Notes: generated from the sequence alone by a model not told the origin. A DNA stretch of 64,000 nucleotides from an uncultured Coriobacteriaceae bacterium (GCA_902777325.1 CACYTH010000003.1:147005-211004); one strand, 5' to 3'; shown: positions 6,450-15,710, counted from the first letter of the stretch. Translations and numbers: made by a program.

Positions 6450-9146
6450 CTAGAGAAGGCTTCCGTGACGCCTGACGTAGACGCGGCGCACCACAAGCAC
6501 GGATGCACCGTATGCAAGCGCAATCAGGGCAACCATGATGACGGCAACCGCGGGAAGTACGGACAGGTCGATCACGTACCCAAGGCGCGTGCAGCACATG
6601 GCTCCAGCCGTGATGATGCCGGCGACTCCCAGCACGCCGATCTGCCAGCTCGCGTGGCTCTCGACAAAGGGGCGCAGCTCGGTGCGCAGCAGATGCACGG
6701 CAAGCACCTGCGTGACCATGCTTTCCAAGAGCCATCCGGCTTGGAAGGTGGCGGCAAAGGCAAGCTGCCCCGCCGCATCCTGCTGCGCCCAGGTGCCACC
6801 GCAGACCATCGGGCAGACCACCATGAACAGCACCAGAAACGTGGCGATGTCAAACACCGAGCTGATGGGCCCGAACCAGCGCATGAACGACGAGATTGAG
6901 CTGGAGTCCCAGGCGCGAGGCTTGCGCAGCGCGTCCTCGTCCACCGCGTCCCACGGCATGGCGATGCAGGTGAGGTCATATACGAAGTTGAGGAACAGCA
7001 GCTGCACGGCGGTCATGGGCAGGAAGGGGAGGAAGGCGCTCGCGACCAGCACGCTAAAGACGTTGCCGAAGTTGGAGCTCGCCGTCATCTTGACGTACTT
7101 GTTCATGTTGGCAAAGGTGCGGCGGCCGCCCTCGACGCCGCGCTCGAGGACCATCAGGTCCTTCTCCAGCAGGATGATGTCGGCAGCTTCCTTAGCCACG
7201 TCGGCGCCCGTGTCAACGCTCACGCCGCAGTCGGCCTGACGCATGGCTGCCGCGTCGTTGACGCCGTCACCCATGAACCCGACGACGTGCCCGTTGTGCT
7301 GCAGGGCGGCCACGACGCGGGCCTTCTGGTCGGGTGAGAGCTTGGCAAACAGCACCGTCCCCTCGACCTTGGCGCGCAGCGTCTCGTCGGAGAGCCCCTC
7401 GACCTGAGAGCCCTCGAGCACCTCACCCGTGCCAAGGCCAAGCTCGTCGCAGACATGGCTGGCAACGCGTGCGGAATCGCCCGTGAGAACCTTGGTGGCA
7501 ACGCCATGTGACGCCAGTGCCTCGATGGCCTGGCTGGCATCCTGCTTGGGCGGATCGAGAAAGGCCAGGTATCCGATGAGGGTCATCTCGCGCTCGTGCT
7601 CGACGGTCAGGTTACTTACGCCAGCAGGGTCATCCTTGCATGCGACGCCCAGAACGCGCATGCCGTCGTCGGACAGGTCGTGCGCACGCTCGAGCACCTC
7701 AGACTCGATCTCGCGGGTGAGCGGGATCGTCTTGCCTGCGAGCTCTACGCTGCTGCAGATGGAGAGTATCTCCTCGAGCGCTCCTTTGGTGATCATGCGC
7801 GTGTGGCCGACCTCGTCACCCACGACCACGCTCACCCGACGGCGCTCGTAGTCAAAGGGCAGCTCGTCCACCAAGAAGTTGTCCGCGACGAGAGCCTTGT
7901 CATCCAGGCCGGTCTCGTCGTGCGCGCATTTGATGATGGCCGTGTCGATGAGGTTGAGCATGCCGGTCTCAAAGTGGCTGTTGAGGAAGGCGTGGCGCAG
8001 CACCCGCATGTCCTCGTGGCCGGTGACGTCAAGATGACGCTCCAGCACCACGCGGTCCTCGGTCAGCGTCCCGGTCTTGTCGCAGCACAGCACGTCGATG
8101 GACCCAAGATTCTGGATCGCGTCCAGGCGCTTGACCACCACCTTGCTGTGGCTGAGGTCGACGGCGCCCTTGGCCAGGCATGTGGTTACGATCATTGGCA
8201 ACATCTCGGGCGTCAGTCCGACGGCGACCGAGAGCGAGAACAGCAGCGCGCTGAGCCAGTCACCCTTTGTCAGCACGTTGATGACAAAGACGATGGGTAC
8301 CACGATGACCATCAGACGGACAAGCAGCAGGGACACGTCGCGAATGCCACGGTCGTAGGCGGTCTGCTTGCCGGAGGCGTCCAGCCGTGCGGCGATGCTG
8401 CCCAGCTCGGTCTGCTCGCCTACGCGCACGGCCACGCCGATTCCCGTTCCCGAGATGACCGTGGTACCGAGAAACGCGAGGTTCGCTGCCTCGAGTGGCG
8501 GGAGAAGACCGTCGGTCGGAGCGGGAGCCTTTTCGATGGCGTCAGACTCTCCCGTGAGTGCCGACTGGCCCACAAACAGGTCTCGGGCTGCGACGATACG
8601 CAGGTCGGCGGGCACGATGTCGCCAGCTGCAAGGTGGACGATGTCGCCCACCACCACCTCGTCGAGCGGAATCTCGGTACGTCCCGTGCCTGCACGCTCC
8701 ACGCAGCAGGTGGTCTCGATGCTCTCCGCAAGGGCCGCGGCCGCATCGGCTCCACGCGTCTCCTGCACGAAGCGCAGGATGACGGACACCAGGGCCATGG
8801 CGGCAATCAGCAGGGGAGTCGCTGGATCTTTGGTGCCCGGCGCCGCAAAGATGACGTCGGTGGCGAGGGATACCACGCCCAGCGCCAGGAGGATGAGGAC
8901 GAAGGGATCCCCAAAGGCCTGCAGAAAGCGCAGCGGCGCCGGCACTCGCTCGGCCCGTGCCATCTGGTTGGCACCATGATTCTCGCGCGACGCCTCGACC
9001 TCGTCAGGTGTCAGGCCATTGCGCCTGGTATGGAGCTCGTCGTAAACGCCCGGGGTGTCGAGGGTGGCGATGTACGAGAGCCACGTCTGCTCCATCACGC
9101 CGGTCGGGTTGTTGCGACGGATGGTGCGCTTGGTTACTTTGGTCAT
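6450..9146 (-). CDS. mgtA: Magnesium-translocating P-type ATPase
   Basis: 898 residues, the normal length of MgtA/MgtB. It imports Mg2+ (P3B ATPase) across the cytoplasmic membrane. Visible motifs: TGES near 198 (actuator), the phosphorylation site DKTGTLTED at 356, TGDS and GDGVND in the P/N domains, and the P3B motif GLTPEMLPMIV in the membrane domain. Hydrophobic segments lie near residues 75-130, 275-325 and in the C-terminal third. The ATG at 9146 has AAAGGAGG six bases upstream; the frame could extend to 9194 but without a site. A long leader with a small reading frame precedes it. Its substrate could be another divalent ion, but the motif set is typical for Mg2+. Confidence 0.93.
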   Translation of the reverse strand: MTKVTKRTIRRNNPTGVMEQTWLSYIATLDTPGVYDELHTRRNGLTPDEVEASRENHGANQMARAERVPAPLRFLQAFGDPFVLILLALGVVSLATDVIFAAPGTKDPATPLLIAAMALVSVILRFVQETRGADAAAALAESIETTCCVERAGTGRTEIPLDEVVVGDIVHLAAGDIVPADLRIVAARDLFVGQSALTGESDAIEKAPAPTDGLLPPLEAANLAFLGTTVISGTGIGVAVRVGEQTELGSIAARLDASGKQTAYDRGIRDVSLLLVRLMVIVVPIVFVINVLTKGDWLSALLFSLSVAVGLTPEMLPMIVTTCLAKGAVDLSHSKVVVKRLDAIQNLGSIDVLCCDKTGTLTEDRVVLERHLDVTGHEDMRVLRHAFLNSHFETGMLNLIDTAIIKCAHDETGLDDKALVADNFLVDELPFDYERRRVSVVVGDEVGHTRMITKGALEEILSICSSVELAGKTIPLTREIESEVLERAHDLSDDGMRVLGVACKDDPAGVSNLTVEHEREMTLIGYLAFLDPPKQDASQAIEALASHGVATKVLTGDSARVASHVCDELGLGTGEVLEGSQVEGLSDETLRAKVEGTVLFAKLSPDQKARVVAALQHNGHVVGFMGDGVNDAAAMRQADCGVSVDTGADVAKEAADIILLEKDLMVLERGVEGGRRTFANMNKYVKMTASSNFGNVFSVLVASAFLPFLPMTAVQLLFLNFVYDLTCIAMPWDAVDEDALRKPRAWDSSSISSFMRWFGPISSVFDIATFLVLFMVVCPMVCGGTWAQQDAAGQLAFAATFQAGWLLESMVTQVLAVHLLRTELRPFVESHASWQIGVLGVAGIITAGAMCCTRLGYVIDLSVLPAVAVIMVALIALAYGASVLVVRRVYVRRHGSLL

Positions 9147-9371
9147 GGTGAGCCTCCTTTGGTTCGCCGCGAAATGCTCCAAGGTGGGCGACATGGTGCT
9201 TCAGACGCCATGGGGGCTCGGTTGTCAGTGGGTTATTCTCGCGAGGTAGTGCACGAAAGAGGGCGAGAGACAGCTATCCGATGGAATCGGTCCCCATGGT
9301 GCGGTTTACTATGCAAGGTTTGTCGGCATTAGCATCCATGGAGCACCTCCTCGAGCTCGGATTTCGATATT
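9147..9371 (-). promoter_or_regulatory. Long mgtA 5' leader, possible regulatory RNA
   Basis: The leader holds the 21-codon frame. GGTGCTCCATGG at its start can pair with CCATGG and GCACC segments about 130 bases later, so alternative structures around the leader ribosome binding site are possible. I could not match the M-box (ykoK) magnesium riboswitch consensus by eye. Confidence 0.4.
9274..9339 (-). CDS. Putative leader peptide upstream of mgtA
   Basis: A 21-codon frame, with start at 9339 and TAG at 9274, lies about 32 bases after the predicted transcription start and 127 bases before the mgtA start. It has GAGGAGGT five bases before its ATG, as strong as any in the window. The peptide begins Met-Asp-Ala-Asn-Ala-Asp-Lys-Pro, so acidic residues and a proline occur early. 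In enterobacteria the mgtA leader encodes a short Asp/Pro-rich peptide (MgtL) whose translation senses Mg2+; this frame is not homologous in sequence but is placed in the same way. Translation is a prediction. Confidence 0.5.
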   Translation of the reverse strand: MDANADKPCIVNRTMGTDSIG

Positions 9372-9378
9372 CGCTGCC

Positions 9379-9407
9379 ACTATAGAATCAGAGAAATGTA
9401 AAGGCAA
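9379..9407 (-). promoter_or_regulatory. Promoter of the mgtA leader
   Basis: On the minus strand TTGCCT (9407-9402), exactly 17 bases, then TATAGT (9384-9379) form a good sigma-70 promoter. Transcription would begin near 9371, giving a leader of about 225 bases before mgtA. Confidence 0.6.
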
Positions 9408-9520
9408 GCGTTACCCGATGATGTCATAGTTCCGTGGTTGACTGGTCTGCCCCTACGAACGCCATTGCCACACCTGTCACATGCTAAGGTGGTTGGAGGC
9501 CGCATACATGAGGAGGGACC

Positions 9521-10750
9521 ATGCGCATCCAGAGGTTGACGACCGCCGACGAGCTCTTTGAGAGCGAGCGTGTGCTTGCCACGGCGTTTTTGCACCCATG
9601 GGATGAGAAGGAGGCGCGCGAGAAGGCGGAGTCCCAGGCGGCGGGCACGGCACCTGTCCCTGAGGAGAGCTGGGGCATCTTCGACGATGCCGACAAGCTC
9701 GTTTGCAGCATCTCGACCCTCCGCCACCAGCTGGCCTTTGGTGGTCAGGCGATCCCTGTTGGCGAGGTCCACATGGTGGGGTCGCTCCCTGAGGGGCGTG
9801 GCGGTGGCAACGTGCGCACGCTCATGGCGGAGATCCTGCGCCACTTCAAGCAGCGCGGCGATCAGATGGCGGTGCTCATCCCGTTCTCGTTCTCGTTCTA
9901 TCGCAAGTTCGGCTTCGAGCTGGCGGCGCGTAGGATGACGCAGCGCGTGCCCATCGACCAGCTGGGGGCGTTCGTGTGTGACTATACGGTCACGCGCGTG
10001 AGCAGCGAGCGTGACGCGGCCATCATCCGGCGCCTCTACGACGACTTTGCTGCCGCTCGCAACCTGGCTGAGTTGCGTGGCGATGCCGCATGGACATACG
10101 CAGGTAATGGCGAATGGGGTGAGCGTGACTTCTTCCACCGTGACAGCATGCGCTACACCTACGTGCTGTGGGACGAGGCCGGCCGCGCCCATGCCTACGT
10201 GACCTTCATCTTTGTGACTGGCGAAAAGGGGCCCTTCGTGGGAGAGCTCAAGGTGAGCGACCTCGTCTACGACAGTCCTGAGGTCTTCCGCGCGGTGCTC
10301 GGGTTTCTCTACCGCATGCGGGCAAAGGCGACGCACGTCACGTTCGAGCTCATGGACGACATCGACCTGGGCACGCTCATCCCCGATTGCGACCAGGCCG
10401 AGCGTACGGTGGGCGGACACGTTATGGCGCGCCTTCTGGACGTGCCGGGCATGCTGCAGAAGATGCCGCACCCCGCAGGCTCTAGCTCCTATGTGGTGGA
10501 GGTCGAGGACTCCTTCATGCCCGAGAACGACGGCCGCTATCGCGTGTCGTTTGGGGCGGGCAAGGCCACAGCCGTCGAGAAGACCGAGGATGGTGCGGAT
10601 CTCTCCGTCACCGAGGAGACCCTCTGCCAGCTGGTCGTGGGTCGCATTGGGCTCGATGACGCGCGCTACCGCGCGGGTACGGTCATCCAGTGCAGCAAGC
10701 AGGTCCTCGAGCAGGTGTTTGTCCGCCGTCCCGTGTGCCTGGACCTGTAG
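9521..10750 (+). CDS. Eis-like GNAT N-acetyltransferase
   Basis: 409 residues, close to the roughly 400 of mycobacterial Eis. The N-terminal GNAT domain has the acetyl-CoA loop region VHMVGSLPEGRGGGNVRT near residues 84-101 and FYRKFGFELA near 126. A second GNAT-like lobe and a C-terminal SCP2-type domain follow. Eis proteins acetylate amines of aminoglycosides, polyamines or proteins; the substrate here is unknown. GAGGAGGG precedes the ATG. It faces away from mgtA and is convergent with the AEC transporter gene 18 bases downstream. Confidence 0.82.
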   Translation: MRIQRLTTADELFESERVLATAFLHPWDEKEAREKAESQAAGTAPVPEESWGIFDDADKLVCSISTLRHQLAFGGQAIPVGEVHMVGSLPEGRGGGNVRTLMAEILRHFKQRGDQMAVLIPFSFSFYRKFGFELAARRMTQRVPIDQLGAFVCDYTVTRVSSERDAAIIRRLYDDFAAARNLAELRGDAAWTYAGNGEWGERDFFHRDSMRYTYVLWDEAGRAHAYVTFIFVTGEKGPFVGELKVSDLVYDSPEVFRAVLGFLYRMRAKATHVTFELMDDIDLGTLIPDCDQAERTVGGHVMARLLDVPGMLQKMPHPAGSSSYVVEVEDSFMPENDGRYRVSFGAGKATAVEKTEDGADLSVTEETLCQLVVGRIGLDDARYRAGTVIQCSKQVLEQVFVRRPVCLDL

Positions 10751-10768
10751 CTGGCGCCGGTGCCGCAG

Positions 10769-11701
10769 CTACGCGACGAGGAGCACCACCAGCGTATAGG
10801 CGATGAGCGTCACCACGATGTAGAGCGACATGAAGGCAGAGGTGAAGCCAGCCTCGCGATTGTCCTTGTAGAGCGGGTACAGGAGCGGCGTCATGCCAAA
10901 GCCGGTGGGGCAGGCGAAGTAGATGAGCACGGCCATCAGGAACTCGTGGTCGGCCATACGCGCATTAAAGAGCAGGAAGAAGCCCAGCACGATGAGCAGC
11001 GACCACGCAAGACGCACGGCACCAAGGCGCAGGATGGGCGCGAGGCTGTCCTTGTCCACGGTGAGGTCGTAGCCCAGGCAGAAGAGGATGAGTCCCACGA
11101 TGGGGCTGGTCACCATGGAGATGGTGGCCGACCAGGCGCTTCCGAAGGGCGAGGCGAGGATGAGCCCGTAGAGCCCCGTGAGGTTGAGGATGAGACCCGC
11201 CACGACTGCGATGATGAAGGGGCTTGTCACGATGCCGCGGACGATGTCGGCTGCGCTCGTGCCCTTGGCGGACTCGCGGGCGATCATGATGGGGATGACG
11301 ACAAAGCAGGTAAAGGTGCCTGCAAGGTCGAAGATGACGGTGTTGGACGAGGCCCCCACGATGGAGAGGTAGAGGGGCAGTGCCACGTTGCCGCCCTCAT
11401 GCGTGGAGAGCAGGTACTTGGAGAAGTGCGCACGCTCGGGGCCAGTGAAGCGTGCCGTGAGCGGTCCGACCACCAGCATGGCCAGCAGGTACATGACAAA
11501 CACGTAGCCGACGATGGGCATGACGCCCATGTCGAGGTCGGCGCTCGCCATCAGGTTGAAGATCATGATGGGGAAGAGCAGGTCGAAGATGACGGAGTTG
11601 GCGCCAGCCTTGCTCTCAGGGGAGACCCATCCAAACTGGTGCGACGCCCAGCCGAGCGCGAGCATGAAGAAGACGGGCAGAAGGGTGGTGAGAGCGGCCA
11701 T
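10769..11701 (-). CDS. AEC-family (auxin efflux carrier) transporter
   Basis: 310 residues with about ten hydrophobic segments in the two-times-five layout of the AEC family; bacterial members transport malate, malonate or similar organic acids. N-terminal LLPVFFMLALGW and the NSVIFDLLFPIMIFNLM segment are typical. AGGAAAGG precedes the ATG. Monocistronic. The substrate cannot be named from sequence. Confidence 0.85.
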   Translation of the reverse strand: MAALTTLLPVFFMLALGWASHQFGWVSPESKAGANSVIFDLLFPIMIFNLMASADLDMGVMPIVGYVFVMYLLAMLVVGPLTARFTGPERAHFSKYLLSTHEGGNVALPLYLSIVGASSNTVIFDLAGTFTCFVVIPIMIARESAKGTSAADIVRGIVTSPFIIAVVAGLILNLTGLYGLILASPFGSAWSATISMVTSPIVGLILFCLGYDLTVDKDSLAPILRLGAVRLAWSLLIVLGFFLLFNARMADHEFLMAVLIYFACPTGFGMTPLLYPLYKDNREAGFTSAFMSLYIVVTLIAYTLVVLLVA

Positions 11702-11812
11702 GATGATCCTTTCCTGGAGTGGTCGTCACCATCATATGGCCTAAGCTTGGGCCGTTAAAATGCCCGCTTCGTATCTTGTGCAATGCAATTTGGATATGAC
11801 GACCGCCGGGGA

Positions 11813-12331
11813 TCAGAGGGTGCCGTCTGCGGTGAGCGCCTGACGCAGGCGCTCGTAGTGCAGGAAGGTTCCACTCTCTGCGAGCTCGGTGATCTCATCC
11901 CAGGTTGCGAGTCGGAAGCTGATCGCCTCACCATCTACCAGCGACACGTCCTCCGGCGCAAAGTCCAGGCGCACGTGGTAGATGTCCACAAAGTAGTTGT
12001 CGCCGCGCTTAAGATCGACGTTCTCGTAGCTGTACACCGGCTCGACCTCAATCTGCCCCAGGTCAAGACCCACCTCCTCGGGCACCTCTCGCCAAAGGGC
12101 CTCAAGCGAACTCTCGCCAGCGCGCACGCCGCCACCGGTGACCTCCCACCAGCCGGCGCCCCAGTGCTTGTCCAGCGAGCGCTGCGTGATGAGCAGCCGT
12201 CCCTGTGTGTCCTCGATGAGCGCGAGCACGTACAGCATGTACTGGCCCTCGGAGAGAAACGCGCCCTCCCGCGGGATGGTGATTCCGGTGAGCTGGCGAT
12301 TGCGGTCGTAGATGTCGATCATCTCTTGCAT
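11813..12331 (-). CDS. Nudix hydrolase
   Basis: 172 residues. The Nudix box is complete: Gly67, Glu73, Arg81-Glu82, Glu85-Glu86 and Gly88 in the GX5EX7REUXEEXGU spacing, so it should bind Mg2+ and cleave a nucleoside diphosphate-linked substrate. N-terminal IDIYDRNRQLTG resembles Nudix proteins of the isopentenyl-diphosphate isomerase-like/YfcD group. The start at 12331 follows a GGGAG site and lies 22 bases after the stop of the DUF975/CmpB gene, so the two are probably one operon. An in-frame upstream ATG at 12412 would overlap that gene and lacks a site. Confidence 0.85.
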   Translation of the reverse strand: MQEMIDIYDRNRQLTGITIPREGAFLSEGQYMLYVLALIEDTQGRLLITQRSLDKHWGAGWWEVTGGGVRAGESSLEALWREVPEEVGLDLGQIEVEPVYSYENVDLKRGDNYFVDIYHVRLDFAPEDVSLVDGEAISFRLATWDEITELAESGTFLHYERLRQALTADGTL

Positions 12332-12353
12332 GGGGTCTCCCGTCGTAAGTCTC

Positions 12354-13904
12354 CTAGAGGTCCTCTCCCACGCCAGCCCCAGAGTTGAAGCCGTTGACCA
12401 TGCAATAGGCATAGTCGGCGAGGAAGGTGAGGGTCAATGCCATCGCCCCGACGTTACGAACACGCGGAGGCAGCTTGCCTACGCCACGACTGATGGCGGG
12501 GGCAGCTACGTATGTAGCAAGAAGCCCGCCGAGGCCAAAGGCGAGTAAGCCTGCCAGGCAAATGCGGCCATTGAGGTTGAACATCATGTCGCTGTAGTCC
12601 CAGTACGAGGAGTTGAACATGAAATCCAGAATGAAACTGGTCAGATATTCGAGGACGGCGCACAGACTGACGGTCATGACAAAGAGCCTCGTGGGGCTCT
12701 CCCTGTAGCGATCGAGCAGGACAATGATGCCTGCGCCGCCAAAGCCGTAGATGGGAATCCACGGGCCATAAAGGGTGCCGCGATTGACGAACTCGTGCGC
12801 CTGGAAGAGGTGCAGGGACACTTCCCAGACCCAACCGACAAAGCAGAAGACAAAGAACATGTAGATGAGGTCAATCACGGAGTAGGGCAACGGCCCCCTC
12901 TGGGCGCGGCGTGATCTGACATCAAGGTCTTTGAGCAGATAGACGGGCTGGTTTGCATCGATGGCAGCCTGCTGGTCCTGCCGCAGGCACGCATAGGGCT
13001 CCCCGTCGAAGGCACGCTCGACAAAGGCGCGCGATGCCAGCGAGCCGTCTTCGAGGGCTGGATTGGAGCGCAGCGTGAAGTAGAACTCCGTCTGCAACAC
13101 CTCAAAGAGGGGAACTTCCACGGCCAGGCCAATCACGGGAATCGCACGTAGCAGCACGATATAGATAAAGCTCAGCTCCGTGAGCAGCATCTTCCACTTG
13201 TAGCCGTCGGTCATGCGTATGGAGAGCCGCCTGGCATCTCGCCACCCGATCTCGGGGTTCTCCGCAAGCAGGTAGGGCACCATCCGATACTGGAGGCTCT
13301 TGTAGATGCCGCCGACGATGGTGGGCCACCACAGCAGAAGCGCCGCATGATAGCAAACCATCACCCTGATCATGTTGAGCAGCGTGTGGAGGTGAAACGG
13401 TGCGAGCATGCGCCGCCATGCCACGTCGCGCGAGAAGCGCGACTCCATGATGAAGCGATATTGGCCAAGGGCGATGACGTTGAGGACGCAGAAGCGCAGA
13501 AGAGAGCTGATAACTGCCACGACGGCAACGACGACAGCCACTTCCTCGGGATTATCGGCAAAGTAACGGGGGTTCAAGGCGAAGATGTGGACGAGCCACG
13601 AGGTGTGCTCGGTGATGCTATTGATGATGTGCTGTCCAAGGTCCGGATGGGCCACAAGCAGTTCGCTCAAGATGGGCAGGCGGGAAAGATAGCTGATGAG
13701 GACCTTTGCGTTTTGGGGCTGCAGGGGCGTCCCGCTACCGATGAGGTGGTCGATGCCGTCGATGAACGAGGCCTGCGAGGAGTTAGTTGATCCGATGAAG
13801 GCAAAAATGGAGCAGACGGCCACGAGCTTGAGCCACGCGCGCCAGCCACGATGAAACGTGGTGAGCAAGGCATTGCTTCGAACATCCCTGTAGCTCCACT
13901 CCAT
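12354..13904 (-). CDS. DUF975 membrane protein fused to CmpB-type (putative ABC permease) domain
   Basis: 516 residues. The N-terminal half has the DUF975 layout: a first segment near 25-45, paired segments near 125-200 and the ARRLSIRMTDGYKWKMLLTELSFI region. After a polar stretch near residues 300-345, the C-terminal half (about 350-500) matches the putative ABC-transporter type IV/CmpB family, with FVFCFVGWVWEVSLHLF and GTLYGPWIPIYGFGG. Both are integral membrane families of unknown function and are found separately or fused in Firmicutes and Coriobacteriia. It is first in a two-gene unit with the Nudix gene. Confidence 0.75.
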   Translation of the reverse strand: MEWSYRDVRSNALLTTFHRGWRAWLKLVAVCSIFAFIGSTNSSQASFIDGIDHLIGSGTPLQPQNAKVLISYLSRLPILSELLVAHPDLGQHIINSITEHTSWLVHIFALNPRYFADNPEEVAVVVAVVAVISSLLRFCVLNVIALGQYRFIMESRFSRDVAWRRMLAPFHLHTLLNMIRVMVCYHAALLLWWPTIVGGIYKSLQYRMVPYLLAENPEIGWRDARRLSIRMTDGYKWKMLLTELSFIYIVLLRAIPVIGLAVEVPLFEVLQTEFYFTLRSNPALEDGSLASRAFVERAFDGEPYACLRQDQQAAIDANQPVYLLKDLDVRSRRAQRGPLPYSVIDLIYMFFVFCFVGWVWEVSLHLFQAHEFVNRGTLYGPWIPIYGFGGAGIIVLLDRYRESPTRLFVMTVSLCAVLEYLTSFILDFMFNSSYWDYSDMMFNLNGRICLAGLLAFGLGGLLATYVAAPAISRGVGKLPPRVRNVGAMALTLTFLADYAYCMVNGFNSGAGVGEDL

Positions 13905-14009
13905 GGCATCTCCGTTGTGGTCGAGAACACGGCCAGGTTCTGATTATATGTGGAGCCCGCAATCGAATACCGAAAATGGGGGATTGTTCGCGATTCGTAT
14001 TAAAAGGGA

Positions 14010-14039
14010 CGAGGGCCCTGCCTGCACGCGGGGCCCTCG
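14010..14039 (-). terminator. Terminator of the 35-residue peptide gene
   Basis: Perfect 9-bp stem (14010-14018 with 14031-14039); on the minus strand it is followed by a T-rich tail (TCCCTTTTAAT). It is a good intrinsic terminator. Confidence 0.75.
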
Positions 14040-14080
14040 CGGGGTTGGTCTATGGTTGCAGCCTTAGGTGGCGGTTTCGG

Positions 14081-14188
14081 CTACGCGACGTTGGCGAGCA
14101 TGCTGCCAAGGATGGTGAAGGTCGCGATGAAGCCAACGAGGGTGATGTCGAGCTGGATCAGGGCGTTCTTGGCGTTCGTGCGGGGCAT
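14081..14188 (-). CDS. Small single-span membrane peptide, 35 residues
   Basis: The frame starts at 14188 with AGAGGAGG six bases upstream and stops at 14081, followed 40 bases later by an intrinsic terminator. It therefore has the signals of a complete short transcription unit. The peptide starts MPRTNAKNALIQLD (two Arg/Lys pairs, soluble) and continues as an apolar helix from about residue 16 (ITLVGFIATFTILGSMLANV) to the end. This fits a small membrane protein: a transporter modulator, a type I toxin-like peptide or a quorum/bacteriocin peptide. I recognise no family. Confidence 0.6.
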   Translation of the reverse strand: MPRTNAKNALIQLDITLVGFIATFTILGSMLANVA

Positions 14189-14403
14189 TGCTGGCCTCCT
14201 CTTCTTGTCGCTCTCTCTTTTCACCCATTAGTACGGGGCCGACCGCTATTCCGTCTCAAGTTTTTTTCGAAATTCCTCTGCATGAAGGCGACGGCGCGTA
14301 CGTCATGTCGCGAGCGCGCCATCGGCCGTCTGGCTGCAATGGTGTCTCATGGCTAGCGAGCTGGAATTATCATGGTCATATCAAAGGGATTGAGGAGGCA
14401 CAC

Positions 14404-15708
14404 ATGAGCTATGCGCTGGTAAATGGGCATGTGCTGGACGGAACGCTCGACGAGGGCGGCCAGATGGCCGTGCATGACGGATGGGCTGTGATCGTCGAGG
14501 GCGACCGCTTGGTTGCGGTGGGTGAGCTTTCCACGGCGGACCTCGTTGGTCACGAGATCATCGACCTTGCCGGTGCCTACGTGCTGCCCGGCCTCATCAA
14601 CCTGCATGCGCACCTCCCGGCCACGGGCAAGCCGCCAAAGGCCAACGCCAAGCCGGTCGACTACAAACGACTCTTTGACACGCTCTCCAAGGTGCCGCCT
14701 GCGCTGGCCTACTTCATGAGCATGGAGAAGGGCTCGGCACGCAACCAGCTGCTCTCTGGCGTGACCACGCTGCGCACGGTGGGCGGCGTGATGGATCACG
14801 ATGCGCGCATCCGCGACCAGGTGAATGCCGGCAAGGCGCTCGGTCCGCGCATGCTGGTGTGCAACACGGGCGTGAGCGTGCCGGGTGGCCACTTTGCCGG
14901 GTCTCTTGCCACCGAGGCCTCCTCGCCCGAGGAGGCGGCTGCCCACGTGCGCCAGATTGCCGAGACCAACCCCGACTGGATTAAGCTCATGATTACCGGC
15001 GGCGTGATGGACGCGAGCGAGGAGGGGGAGCCCGGTGTGCTGCGCATGCCGCCCGAGGTGGTGCGTGCGGCCTGTGACCAGGCCCACAAGCTGGGCTTTA
15101 ACGTGTGCGCGCATGTGGAGAGCCCCGAAGGCGTGCGCGTGGCGCTGGAGAACGGCGTGGACAGCATCGAGCATGGTGCCAAGCCAGACGAGGAGATTCT
15201 CGAGCTCTTCCGCTCGAACGATGCGGTCGACGTCTGCACCATCAGCCCGGCGCTGCCCTACGCCATCATGTCCACGAGCGAGAGCCATGCGCCGGAGGTC
15301 GCCAAGGCCAACGGCAAGGTTGTGATGGACGGCATCATCGAGTGCGCCAAGGCCTGCCTGGCAGCCGGCATTCCCGTTGGCCTGGGTACGGACAGCGGCT
15401 GTCCCTTTATCACTCACTACGACATGTGGCGCGAGATCTACTACTTTGCCAAGTACTGCGAGGTGAGCCCCTCGTTTGCGCTGCATACGGCCACGATGGT
15501 CAACGCGAGGATCTTGGGGCTTGCGCAGGAGACCGGCAGCCTCGAGGCTGGCAAGTCCGCGGACCTTATCGTGTGCGAGGGCAACCTGCTGGACGACCTC
15601 ACGCGTCTGCGCAGCCTCCGCTATGTGATGTGCCGCGGACAGCTCATAAGCGACCCAAAGCCGCGCAGGCAACCCAAGGTCGACCGAGCCCTCGATCGCT
15701 ATCTGTAG
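14404..15708 (+). CDS. Metal-dependent amidohydrolase
   Basis: 434 residues of the amidohydrolase superfamily. Metal ligands are visible: His68 and His70 (NLHAH), Lys194 (KLMITGG, probably carboxylated), His237 (CAHVE), His257 (EHG) and Asp330 (GTDSG). This set matches the imidazolonepropionase-like/Xaa-Pro dipeptidase branch, which hydrolyses cyclic amides, dipeptides or organophosphates. The ATG at 14404 has GGAGG; frames further upstream are open but unsupported. No histidine-degradation gene is adjacent, so a role as hutI is not supported. Confidence 0.88.
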   Translation: MSYALVNGHVLDGTLDEGGQMAVHDGWAVIVEGDRLVAVGELSTADLVGHEIIDLAGAYVLPGLINLHAHLPATGKPPKANAKPVDYKRLFDTLSKVPPALAYFMSMEKGSARNQLLSGVTTLRTVGGVMDHDARIRDQVNAGKALGPRMLVCNTGVSVPGGHFAGSLATEASSPEEAAAHVRQIAETNPDWIKLMITGGVMDASEEGEPGVLRMPPEVVRAACDQAHKLGFNVCAHVESPEGVRVALENGVDSIEHGAKPDEEILELFRSNDAVDVCTISPALPYAIMSTSESHAPEVAKANGKVVMDGIIECAKACLAAGIPVGLGTDSGCPFITHYDMWREIYYFAKYCEVSPSFALHTATMVNARILGLAQETGSLEAGKSADLIVCEGNLLDDLTRLRSLRYVMCRGQLISDPKPRRQPKVDRALDRYL

Positions 15709-15710
15709 CG

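Noticed and set aside
9147..9371. M-box magnesium riboswitch in the mgtA leader
   Set aside because: I could not find the conserved segments by eye; a covariance-model search would decide.
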